Assembly: GCA_964643725.1 (NCBI GenBank)
Contig: CAZXTL010000009.1
Span: 1-56,886 of the forward strand
Direction of reading: 5' to 3'
DNA: 56,886 nt
Origin: DYQY01 sp964643725
GTDB lineage: Bacteria; Margulisbacteria; Riflemargulisbacteria; GWF2-35-9; DYQY01
The position numbers and the translations under genes are program-made. Below, piece by piece: positions 9,171 through 16,915 of the stretch. How positions within the stretch are numbered: the stretch's first letter is position 1; each line of letters opens with the position of its first letter. The notes below the pieces were generated by a model. That model did no database searches, was not told the DNA's origin, and saw nothing but the letters and a program-made list of their open reading frames with translations.

Positions 9171-9653
9171 ATGCCCAAACAAAAGAAAAGCAAGAGTTTT
9201 AAGTACAAATTAGCAGCAGTATTAAGGGTACGAAATATTAGAGAAGCATTACAAAAAGAAGAAGTTGCTAAGGCTCAAAAAGCTTTAGAAGAAGAAAGAG
9301 AAAAAGAAAGAATAATAATCGAGGAACAGGATCAAGAACATAAACATATTATTGATATTTATCAGGGTTTAAAACCTTTTGATTTTACAGAGATTCAGTT
9401 AAGAAAATATCATCTTGAGGTCTTACAAGAAAGACTTGAGGAGCAAAAAAAGAGAACAATTAAAGCAGAAGAGAGAAAAAAAGAAGAAGATAAAAAACTT
9501 CTTAAAGCTATAAGAGATAGGAAAATTCTAGATAAAGACAAAGAGAAGAAAAGACTTGAATGGAAGAAAATGATGGATAAAGAAGAATCCAAGTTTCTAG
9601 ATGATATATCAGTAACAAGATACTTTCGTGCAAATAATAAGGAAGAACAATGA
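9171..9653 (+). CDS. FliJ/YscO-like coiled-coil protein
   Basis: A 160-residue, highly charged protein predicted as one long helical hairpin. It begins FKYKLAAVLRVRNIRE and ends EESKFLDDISVTRYFR; both ends resemble FliJ (PF02050), the central stalk of the flagellar or type III export ATPase. No other flagellar or type III gene is in the window, so the system it serves is not shown. Its TGA overlaps the ATG of the next gene (ATGA), so the two are coupled. Coiled coils give weak family evidence, so this could be an unrelated coiled-coil protein. Confidence 0.5.
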   Translation: MPKQKKSKSFKYKLAAVLRVRNIREALQKEEVAKAQKALEEEREKERIIIEEQDQEHKHIIDIYQGLKPFDFTEIQLRKYHLEVLQERLEEQKKRTIKAEERKKEEDKKLLKAIRDRKILDKDKEKKRLEWKKMMDKEESKFLDDISVTRYFRANNKEEQ

Positions 9654-10312
9654 GTCTAGAAAATATAGGTGCACATACCGTAAAACAGATGAATCAAGGT
9701 AACCGTTCAGAGCAGGCTCATCAACACAACCAAAATCAACAGATGGATAAATTACTAAATACGCATAACCATATTATGACTAAGATACTTCAACAAGGAG
9801 TAACAATTCCTAAAGATACTTTTGAAAAGGTTCAAAGGGAAGCTAGTGCGTTAAAGAGGATCTTCTTTGGATTAGATAACCAGTTGTTTGAACCTGGCAT
9901 GTTGCCTCCTAATCAAGATGAATTTATGGTTTTTTATACAAAAACACTGCCAGTAGTAATCCCAACAATATTTTTTGAGACTGGAGATAATCAGGCAGAG
10001 ATGTATGCTGAAGGTATTACGCTGAATTTAATAAGAAGTGATAATTGGTGGGATTATGATAAACATGAATTTGAGTTTGCTAAATTTTTAAAAGTTGGAT
10101 TAGTATTCTTTTCACATGATAATTACATTAAAAAGGAACACATAAAGGATATAAAGATTGTTACTGATCCTTATTTACCAGAAAAGGCTATAGTTTTTTC
10201 CATGAGTTGTAATTTATTTGCATTACTTATGTTTTTTTATACTAATAAACAATATTTTCATAATCTTAATGCTGGAATACATGCTTTTCTTAAGTTTATC
10301 GAGAAGAAATGA
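9650..10312 (+). CDS. Hypothetical protein coupled to rsmH, 220 residues
   Basis: Not recognised. The N-terminal 45 residues are rich in H, N and Q (EQAHQHNQNQQ) and look disordered; the rest appears globular with aromatic-rich stretches (DNWWDYDKHEFEFAKF). It overlaps the FliJ-like gene by 4 nt upstream and rsmH by 4 nt downstream, so it is translated in a tight operon leading into the division cluster. A role with the FliJ-like protein is an inference from this coupling. Confidence 0.75.
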   Translation: MSLENIGAHTVKQMNQGNRSEQAHQHNQNQQMDKLLNTHNHIMTKILQQGVTIPKDTFEKVQREASALKRIFFGLDNQLFEPGMLPPNQDEFMVFYTKTLPVVIPTIFFETGDNQAEMYAEGITLNLIRSDNWWDYDKHEFEFAKFLKVGLVFFSHDNYIKKEHIKDIKIVTDPYLPEKAIVFSMSCNLFALLMFFYTNKQYFHNLNAGIHAFLKFIEKK

Positions 10313-11181
10313 ATTATCATGTGCCGGTTCTTTCAGCTGAAGTACTTAAGTTCCTGGCCCCAGAAAAGGGCAATCTTATTTTAGATTGTACAATCGGAGG
10401 AGGAGGCCATGCTTCTTTGATTCTTGAGCAGTTTCCAGAGATTACTTACTATGGGCTTGATCAAGATAATGATGCTCTTAAATTTGTTAGTAATAGAATT
10501 GTGGATAAAAGATTAAAGTTATTTCATGGTAATTTTTCTGACGCAAAAAATGTTTTAGGGGAAAAAGTAAAGGTGGATAGGATTTTGATAGACCTCGGGG
10601 TGTCTTCTTTTCAGCTTGATGAGGCAAAGCGCGGTTTTTCTTATATGAACGAAGGTCCACTTGATATGCGGATGGATCAAAGTAGTTCAAAAATAACAGC
10701 TGAACAGATAATTAGCGATTATGATGAAGAAAGATTAGCTAATATTTTTTATGAATTTGGTGAAGAAAGAAAGAGTCGGCTTATTGCAGCAGAGATAGTA
10801 AAAAGAAGAAATATTTCTCCAATTACTAAAACGACAGAATTGGTAAGCCTTATACATGAAGTAATTTATGGTGATTATCAGAACAAGCAAAGTTCAGTTA
10901 AAAGGGTTTTTCAGGCACTGAGGATAGAGGTTAATGGTGAGCTAAGTATCTTAGAACAGTCTATTTTTGATCTTTGGTCAATAATGAATAGTGGCGGAAG
11001 GATGTTGGTTATAACCTTTCATTCTTTGGAAGATAGAATAGTTAAGAACACCTTTAAAACTTTTCTAAATAACGGTGATGGTTTAAAATTAACAAAAGGT
11101 GCTGTTCCTCCTAAATGGGATGAAGTTAAATCAAACAGCAGATCAAAAAGCGCAAGATTAAGAGGAATTGAGAAGAAATAA
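10309..11181 (+). CDS. rsmH: 16S rRNA (cytosine-1402-N4)-methyltransferase
   Basis: RsmH (MraW) methylates C1402 of 16S rRNA. The 290-residue protein opens MNYHVPVLSAEVL and has the SAM-binding motif DCTIGGGGHA at about 26-35, both diagnostic. It heads the division gene run, as in most dcw clusters, though mraZ is not upstream. The ATG overlaps the previous stop by 4 nt. Confidence 0.97.
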   Translation: MNYHVPVLSAEVLKFLAPEKGNLILDCTIGGGGHASLILEQFPEITYYGLDQDNDALKFVSNRIVDKRLKLFHGNFSDAKNVLGEKVKVDRILIDLGVSSFQLDEAKRGFSYMNEGPLDMRMDQSSSKITAEQIISDYDEERLANIFYEFGEERKSRLIAAEIVKRRNISPITKTTELVSLIHEVIYGDYQNKQSSVKRVFQALRIEVNGELSILEQSIFDLWSIMNSGGRMLVITFHSLEDRIVKNTFKTFLNNGDGLKLTKGAVPPKWDEVKSNSRSKSARLRGIEKK

Positions 11182-11442
11182 ATGGAACGTTCAAGAATAA
11201 ATATAATTTTATCTGTAGTTGTTTTTTTATTGATAGTTTTTTCTTTGATTATTCAGACAGTTAACGTTAAATTAAATTATACGCTGCAGGCAGAACAAAC
11301 TAAACTTAATAAGTTAAGAGACGACAATAAAATACTTTTTTTAAGTATAGAAACAGCTAATGACCTTAAAGAGATAAGTAGAAAGGCTGAAGAAGAATTG
11401 GGTATGAGTTTCCCTACAAAGATTGAGTATATTTATGAATAA
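11182..11442 (+). CDS. ftsL: FtsL-like cell division protein
   Basis: An 86-residue protein with one N-terminal membrane segment (about 8-27) followed by a heptad-rich helix, placed between rsmH and ftsI. FtsL sequences are poorly conserved, so topology, size and position carry the call. It starts directly after the rsmH stop. Confidence 0.75.
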   Translation: MERSRINIILSVVVFLLIVFSLIIQTVNVKLNYTLQAEQTKLNKLRDDNKILFLSIETANDLKEISRKAEEELGMSFPTKIEYIYE

Positions 11443-13090
11443 ACAGAATAGGAATATTTGGATTATATGTTTATTCTTTATTTTTCTTATTTCATTAGTA
11501 GTTCTCAGAATGTTTTATTTGCAAATAGTCAGATACGATTTTTTTCGAGACCAATCTAAAGCACAACAAAAGAGAAAGATAACTCTTTATCCAAATCGCG
11601 GTGATATTTTAGATAGGAATGGTTGGCCACTTGCTTCTTCTTCAAAAGCATACTCTGTATACTTGGACCCTCGGTATAAGAAAAAGAATCAAGGATTGGT
11701 GTATAGAGAAATGATAGATGTGTTAGAACTAAGCCCTGCTAGGGCCAGTCAATTATTAGCATATAGTTCGTATATTTTAGTTAAACCAAAGGTTGATCAA
11801 CCAACAGCGATGAAACTTACGGCTAAAGGATTTGATCTTTTGCCTGATTCTATAAGAATTTATCCAGGAAAAAGAACAGCTTCTCAATTATTAGGATTTA
11901 CTGGGTGGGATAATGATGGCAGAGAAGGTTTGGAAAAAACTTACAATAAAACACTTGCTGGGAAATCCGGATACATGATTCTAGAAAGCGATTTAAAGGG
12001 TAGGGTTATTTTTAGTGACAAGAAAAAGGTTTCACCTGTAAGAGATGGTAACAATATTGAGACAACCATTGATAAGTATATGCAGTTCATTATGGAGGTA
12101 GCCTTAGAAAGAGGTATAAAAAAAGTAGAGGCAAGAAGTGGAGTAGGAATAATTATGGACGTATACACAGGAGAGATATACGCCATGGCTAGTTATCCTG
12201 CGTATGACCCTAATGACTTTTCTGCTGATTTCGCAAGCGATCCTACCTGTTTTTGGAATAGAGCTATTTTTATGGATTATGAGCCAGGAAGTGTTATGAA
12301 GTTGTTTACAATTGCTGCAGCCTTGGACGAAGGAGTGATTAAACAGAAGGAAAAAATATATTGTCCTAATAGATTAGTAGTCGATAGATCTATTATTGAG
12401 GAAGCTCACGATGCGTTGGCCACAGATTCACTTACAAAAGATATTTCAGAGATAATCATTAAGTCTTTGAATGTTGGAGCCGCTAAAATCGGTTTAAGTT
12501 TAGGTGCTGAAAAGATGTATAAACATTATGTCCGGTTTGGTTTTGGAAAACAGACAGGAATTGAACTACCCGGCGAAAGTCCTGGTTCAATGAGACATTA
12601 TTCCCATTGGTATAAGACAGATTTAAGCAGAATGTCTTTTGGGTATGGGTTAACTGCAACCCCTATCCAACTTATAAGAGCGATTGCTGTTTTTGCTAAT
12701 GGCGGAGACTTAGTGCAGCCACATATTTTAAAAGGCACCAAGATAAGAAAAAAAGAGCGAGTTCTTAGTAAACGCACTTCTGATTTTATGTTGGAAGCAA
12801 TACGGCGTACAGTGGAAGAAGGTACGGGGGTAGCTACAAAGATAAATCAGTTCACGATTGGCGGGAAAACAGGAACTGCTCGTTTGTTTTCTTCTGAATT
12901 TAATCAATATATGCCTGGACAATACAATACAACATTTTTAGGTGTGTTTCCTGTTGCTAAACCAAAGTATGCAATGATAATCATGGTAAACGATCCAGGT
13001 ACAAATAAGTATGCAGCTACTTCAGCAGTACCTATTTTTAAAGAAGTAGCGGAAAGAGTCATTCGTTATTTGCATATGGACCCAGTTTAG
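11435..13090 (+). CDS. ftsI: Peptidoglycan D,D-transpeptidase (PBP3/FtsI type)
   Basis: This septal penicillin-binding protein cross-links peptidoglycan at division. From the ATG at 11435 (551 residues) there is one membrane anchor near the N-terminus, a dimerisation domain, and a transpeptidase domain with active-site SVMK (about 286-289), SLN (344-346) and KTG (478-480). A TTG at 11423 would add four residues; I prefer the ATG, which overlaps the ftsL stop by 8 nt. No C-terminal PASTA repeats are present. A 387-nt repeat region follows and separates it from ddl. Confidence 0.95.
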   Translation: MNKQNRNIWIICLFFIFLISLVVLRMFYLQIVRYDFFRDQSKAQQKRKITLYPNRGDILDRNGWPLASSSKAYSVYLDPRYKKKNQGLVYREMIDVLELSPARASQLLAYSSYILVKPKVDQPTAMKLTAKGFDLLPDSIRIYPGKRTASQLLGFTGWDNDGREGLEKTYNKTLAGKSGYMILESDLKGRVIFSDKKKVSPVRDGNNIETTIDKYMQFIMEVALERGIKKVEARSGVGIIMDVYTGEIYAMASYPAYDPNDFSADFASDPTCFWNRAIFMDYEPGSVMKLFTIAAALDEGVIKQKEKIYCPNRLVVDRSIIEEAHDALATDSLTKDISEIIIKSLNVGAAKIGLSLGAEKMYKHYVRFGFGKQTGIELPGESPGSMRHYSHWYKTDLSRMSFGYGLTATPIQLIRAIAVFANGGDLVQPHILKGTKIRKKERVLSKRTSDFMLEAIRRTVEEGTGVATKINQFTIGGKTGTARLFSSEFNQYMPGQYNTTFLGVFPVAKPKYAMIIMVNDPGTNKYAATSAVPIFKEVAERVIRYLHMDPV

Positions 13091-13091
13091 G

Positions 13092-13235
13092 AAATCCAAA
13101 ATCCAAATGACCAGTCTTCGCCACCTCGATACAATTTTGCGGTCATCGAGTGATTGCTTAGCAATCGTATCGAGATGCGCAAAATCACTCAGTGACCGCT
13201 ACGCCATGGCAGGCAAAATCCAAAATCCAAATTTT
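13092..13235. repeat. Composite repeat carrying palindromic core B, copy 1
   Basis: The core at 13122-13199 (starting CACCTCGATAC and ending GTGACCG) recurs at 41365-41441. It is flanked left by 31 nt (13092-13122) found exactly inside tilS at 44071-44101, and right by GGCAGGCAAAATCC, close to the right edge of the tilS insert. The core holds five pairs of inverted segments, some of which exclude each other. Confidence 0.85.
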
Positions 13236-13377
13236 TGTTTATTTGTTTAACTGTTTATAGTTTGCTTACGCAAACTTGTTTATTTGTTCTTGGATTTATC
13301 TTTACATTTGAATTAAACTAAACCATTAAACAGCGACGAAGTCGCCTAAACACATAAACAACATTTTAATGATTTGG
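13236..13377. repeat. Dispersed repeat A, copy 1
   Basis: About 140 bp closely matching 25171-25307. It contains two short hairpins, GTTTGC/GCAAAC and GCGAC/GTCGC. It is followed to about 13430 by the GATTTATTTGCCATTTGGG type of palindrome arm seen elsewhere. This fills the gene-free stretch between ftsI and ddl; I see no gene in it. Confidence 0.85.
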
Positions 13378-13442
13378 CATTAATAGATTTATTTGCCATT
13401 TGGGCTTTGACATTTGCCATTTATTTATTGGTCTCTTCAATC

Positions 13443-13471
13443 TAGACACTGGAAACTGTAAAGGATACAAT
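13443..13471 (+). promoter_or_regulatory. Promoter of ddl, possible leaderless start
   Basis: TAGACA (13443-13448), 17-bp spacer, TACAAT (13466-13471), then exactly 6 nt to the ATG at 13478. An AAAGGA lies inside the spacer, 12 nt from the ATG, so it would not be in the mRNA if this promoter is used. Confidence 0.55.
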
Positions 13472-13477
13472 AATGTT

Positions 13478-14368
13478 ATGAAAATAAAACATATAAATAA
13501 AATTGTAGTTCTAATGGGTGGGACTTCTTCTGAGAAGGAGATTTCGCTTCGTTCTGGTAGAAATGTTGCTGATTCTTTAAGATTATCAGGTTATGAAGTT
13601 GTAGAGATAGATCCTGAGTTTCAAGAGTTACCAAAACAAATGGATTTCGTTTTTATTGCTTTGCATGGCGAAGGTGGTGAAGATGGCCAGATTCAATCCA
13701 AACTGGATAATTTGGGCATTCCATATTCAGGTTCTGGTGTAATATCTTCTGTTCTTGCTTTTGATAAACTGTTAACCAAAAAGGTGCTTTGTTTATACGG
13801 TATTCCTACAGCAGATTTTTGTTTGATTAATTCTGAAAAAGATTTGGAAAAGATAGCTAGTTTTCCAGCTGTTATTAAGCCAGCATTAGAGGGTTCAAGT
13901 ATAGGGGTAGAGATAGTAGACAGCAAAGAACAGGCAGTCGCTGTATATCATAAGCTAAAAGACAAATTTTCTCATTTATTTGCAGAAACATTTATATCTG
14001 GCAAAGAAGTTACAGTTAGTATTGTTGGTAACCAAGTTCTACCAATATTAGAGCTAAGACCAAAGAACAGATTTTATGATTTCGAGGCAAAGTATACAAA
14101 GGGTATGACGGATTTCATATTGCCTGCTGAACTTAGTGAAAATGACGAACAACTAGTAAAAGAAATTGCTAAGAAATCTTATGATGCCATCGGTTGCAGA
14201 GGTGCCGCTAGAGTAGATATGATTATTGATCATAATAAAGGACCATTTGTGTTAGAACTAAATACATCACCAGGAATGACGGAAACGAGTGATCTTCCGG
14301 CTCAGGCAAAGGCTGATGGGGTAGAGTTTGACCAATTACTAGAACTTATTATGAAAAATTCTTTATGA
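13478..14368 (+). CDS. ddl: D-alanine-D-alanine ligase
   Basis: Ddl joins two D-alanines for the peptidoglycan stem. From the ATG at 13478 the protein is 296 residues, normal for DdlB, and begins MKIKHINKIVVLMGGTSSEKEIS. The ATP-grasp fold shows the serine loop EGSSIGV and the C-terminal metal-site LELNTSPGMTE. The open frame extends upstream to 13400, but that part is repeat sequence and is unlikely to be translated. It is coupled to ftsQ by a stop/start overlap. Confidence 0.95.
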   Translation: MKIKHINKIVVLMGGTSSEKEISLRSGRNVADSLRLSGYEVVEIDPEFQELPKQMDFVFIALHGEGGEDGQIQSKLDNLGIPYSGSGVISSVLAFDKLLTKKVLCLYGIPTADFCLINSEKDLEKIASFPAVIKPALEGSSIGVEIVDSKEQAVAVYHKLKDKFSHLFAETFISGKEVTVSIVGNQVLPILELRPKNRFYDFEAKYTKGMTDFILPAELSENDEQLVKEIAKKSYDAIGCRGAARVDMIIDHNKGPFVLELNTSPGMTETSDLPAQAKADGVEFDQLLELIMKNSL

Positions 14369-15105
14369 TGAACAAAAATAAATCATTTTTTGTTTTTGTT
14401 GTTGTATTAATTTTTCTTTTTATTTGGCTCGTGAGTAAGTTAGATGTATGGACAATCAAATCAATCCAAATTAAGAATAATATTTTTGTGACGAATAAAG
14501 GTCTTATTCAGCAAGCATCTACTTTGAATTATGGTGATAATATCCTTTATTATCCAAGCGCAAAGGTGCGTAAACTGTTGATTAAAGATATCCCTCAACT
14601 AAGAAAGGTTACGATTAGAAAGAATGTTTTCACTAAGACAATTACTTTCAAGGTTAAGGAAAAGGAACCATTTGTTAATGTTATTTTTTATCCTAATTAT
14701 TATGTTGTAAGTGAAGAAGGGGTGCTTTTAAATGTAGATGTATCAGGTAATGTTTATGACTTACAAGAGGTTATGAATCTGCCAATTCTCACAGGAATAG
14801 ATGAAAAATTAGTATTGAACCAGACACGGCTTCCTGAAGAGTATACTTTATTATTAAATAGAATATTGAAGAAGTTTTTTTCTTTTTTTGGCAAGGAGAC
14901 ATTGAAGCTTGATGTTAGTAGTAAGAAAGATATAGTGGTTATGACTGATGATATTTTTGATATTAAAATAGGGGATATGGAAAGAATTGATGATAAAATC
15001 AAGATTTTTAAGATACTATATAAAAACTTAAAAGACAGGAAAGACGATATTATGTATATAGATGTTCGTTATCCAGAATATCCGGTTGTTAAATATGTCA
15101 GATAG
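14365..15105 (+). CDS. ftsQ: FtsQ/DivIB-type division protein
   Basis: A 246-residue single-pass protein: short cytoplasmic end, membrane segment at about 8-24, then a POTRA-like domain beginning VWTIKSIQIKNN and a beta domain. FtsQ connects early and late division proteins. It starts at ATGATG overlapping the ddl stop, and its 3' end overlaps the gmhB start. Sequence similarity is weak, but topology and position between ddl and ftsA are typical. Confidence 0.85.
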   Translation: MMNKNKSFFVFVVVLIFLFIWLVSKLDVWTIKSIQIKNNIFVTNKGLIQQASTLNYGDNILYYPSAKVRKLLIKDIPQLRKVTIRKNVFTKTITFKVKEKEPFVNVIFYPNYYVVSEEGVLLNVDVSGNVYDLQEVMNLPILTGIDEKLVLNQTRLPEEYTLLLNRILKKFFSFFGKETLKLDVSSKKDIVVMTDDIFDIKIGDMERIDDKIKIFKILYKNLKDRKDDIMYIDVRYPEYPVVKYVR

Positions 15106-15640
15106 CATCCAGAGAGTTCTTTTTTTAGACAGAGATGGTGTGATTAATAAGAGACTTATTGATGACTATGTAACTATGGTTGAAGAATTTGAGTTTCTTC
15201 CAGGTGTGTTAGAGGCCATAAGAGAGCTTAATCATTTATTTAATAGAATATTTATTGTAACTAATCAGCAGGGTATAGCTAAAGGATTAATGACAGAAGC
15301 TGATCTGTCGGAAATCCATTTGAAGATGTTACAGCAAATAGCAGCTAATGGCGGTAAGGTTGATGCTGTTTTTTATTGTCCTCATATGCGTACAGAGGGT
15401 TGCGATTGCAGAAAACCAAAGATTGGAATGTATCAGCAAGCATTGAGCTCTTTTCCAGATATAAAAAATAACGTATTATATATGGTAGGAGATACTTCGT
15501 CTGATATGCTATTTGCAAAGAATATTGGCGCTGTAGCGGTGATGATTAATGATGTTTCTGCAAATGATGAAGGAAATTACAAATTTGTATTTTCTTCCTT
15601 AGAACAATTTGCTAAAGATATCCATTTAGTGCTTACTTGA
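15095..15640 (+). CDS. gmhB: D-glycero-D-manno-heptose 1,7-bisphosphate 7-phosphatase (HAD)
   Basis: A 181-residue HAD phosphatase starting MSDSIQRVLFLDRDGVINKR; the DRDG aspartates are the nucleophile and acid/base. The zinc loop CPHMRTEGCDCRKP is the GmhB signature. GmhB acts in ADP-heptose synthesis for LPS core, so it hints at a diderm envelope. The ATG at 15095 overlaps the end of ftsQ by 11 nt. Its place between ftsQ and ftsA is unusual for a division cluster. Confidence 0.9.
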   Translation: MSDSIQRVLFLDRDGVINKRLIDDYVTMVEEFEFLPGVLEAIRELNHLFNRIFIVTNQQGIAKGLMTEADLSEIHLKMLQQIAANGGKVDAVFYCPHMRTEGCDCRKPKIGMYQQALSSFPDIKNNVLYMVGDTSSDMLFAKNIGAVAVMINDVSANDEGNYKFVFSSLEQFAKDIHLVLT

Positions 15641-15645
15641 CATTG

Positions 15646-15654
15646 TGTTATAAT
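15646..15654 (+). promoter_or_regulatory. Extended -10 promoter of ftsA
   Basis: TGTTATAAT, a perfect extended -10, lies just after the gmhB stop and 16 nt before the ftsA ATG, with GAGG close to the expected start point. The nearest TTGACA is too close to serve as its -35. Confidence 0.55.
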
Positions 15655-15670
15655 CGAAACGAGGCAAAAG

Positions 15671-16864
15671 ATGCAGACAAAGAAAAATAAACTTAATAGA
15701 AATAATATAGTTTACGGTCTAGATTTCGGAACGACCTCCTTAAAAATCTCTAAAAATGAACTAATAGATTCTCATGACTTCAAAGTGATTGATTATTTAA
15801 AAATTAATTATCCTGAACATTTAACTAAAAAGGTTACTGATTTTACACAATTTAAAGACTATATAGTTCGTTCATTTAACAAGATAGATGGTGAACCAGA
15901 CGAAACTAAGCTAATTGAAAGAAAAGTTTTGGTGACTTTGCCCATGAGCCATTATACTTCCAGGATTATTCCAGTATCTATGCCTATTAGTGGTAATAGA
16001 GTAGAACATGAACATAAGGTAGATCTTATTAATATGGCTAGGGAAAAGTGTAAGGGTGGAATAATCCTTCATACGGCACCATTAACGTATAGAATCGACG
16101 GTAAGGTTATTAAAGATCCTATTTTTAGAACAGGGTCAGAGTTATCGATGGATTTATTTGTGGTTTCTTATAATGAATTTATTTATGAACAGTTCAATAA
16201 TCTTATTTCATCGCTTAATATGCAGTTGGGTAAGTTTATTGCGCCTCCATTTTCATTTATCAACCTTTTTTTAAATAAAGCTGGTGCTAAGGAAAGAGAA
16301 CAAGATGTTTTCTGTATTGATGTTGGCGGAGAAGTTACCTTTGCTTATTATATTAGTAACGGTCTTTTGCGTAACTTTATTTCTTTACCATACGGTGGAG
16401 ATATAATGAGCCGTGATTTGGCATATGTTTTAAAGACAAAAATGTCTGACGCTGAAAAATTAAAGGTAACTTATTCTTCAATGGATTCTGAAATAGAGAA
16501 AGACGACATTCTTAATAAAGAGTTTAATTATTCATTAAAAGATATCAATCAAGTGGTAGCAGCAAGGTATGAAGAGATTATTACCATGATAGAGGATGAG
16601 ATGGAGATTTCTACAATAGTTGATAATAGACCAAAACTATTGCTTTTGGGTAAGGGTAATCCAGCAGGTGCCGATAAATTCCTTAGTGAACGTTGGGATC
16701 TAGAGGTTTTTGATGTGTCCTCTATTTCCAGTCAACCAGAACATATTTATGCAGTTGGGAATATTCATTACTCTCAAAATAATGAGATTTTTCTTTACGA
16801 TAGCGCTTCTATCCAAAAAAGCATCTTTACTAGGATGTTTAGGGCAGTTGAAGATTTGTTTTAA
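15671..16864 (+). CDS. ftsA: FtsA-like actin-fold division protein
   Basis: FtsA is an actin-like protein that tethers FtsZ to the membrane. The 397-residue sequence has the phosphate-1 loop YGLDFGTTSLKIS near the N-terminus and a second phosphate loop at FCIDVGGEVTFAYYI, followed by LPYGGDIMSRDLA, the usual FtsA pattern. It is rather divergent; PilM is the main alternative, but the place directly before ftsZ favours FtsA. The C-terminal end (FTRMFRAVEDLF) could be the amphipathic membrane anchor. Confidence 0.85.
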   Translation: MQTKKNKLNRNNIVYGLDFGTTSLKISKNELIDSHDFKVIDYLKINYPEHLTKKVTDFTQFKDYIVRSFNKIDGEPDETKLIERKVLVTLPMSHYTSRIIPVSMPISGNRVEHEHKVDLINMAREKCKGGIILHTAPLTYRIDGKVIKDPIFRTGSELSMDLFVVSYNEFIYEQFNNLISSLNMQLGKFIAPPFSFINLFLNKAGAKEREQDVFCIDVGGEVTFAYYISNGLLRNFISLPYGGDIMSRDLAYVLKTKMSDAEKLKVTYSSMDSEIEKDDILNKEFNYSLKDINQVVAARYEEIITMIEDEMEISTIVDNRPKLLLLGKGNPAGADKFLSERWDLEVFDVSSISSQPEHIYAVGNIHYSQNNEIFLYDSASIQKSIFTRMFRAVEDLF

Positions 16865-16875
16865 TATGATATACT
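16848..16875 (+). promoter_or_regulatory. Promoter of ftsZ
   Basis: TTGAAG (16848-16853), 16-bp spacer, extended -10 TGATATACT (hexamer 16870-16875). It overlaps the ftsA stop and lies about 40 nt before the ftsZ ATG, which could allow extra ftsZ transcription. Confidence 0.5.
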
Positions 16876-16915
16876 TAAAAAAGGTGATGAATAATCTCAA
16901 TATGTGGAGTGTGGC

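Noticed and set aside
13400..13477. Upstream extension of ddl (26 residues)
   Set aside because: The extension is translated palindrome-arm sequence, the -10 box lies inside it, and the Ddl fold starts at the ATG at 13478.
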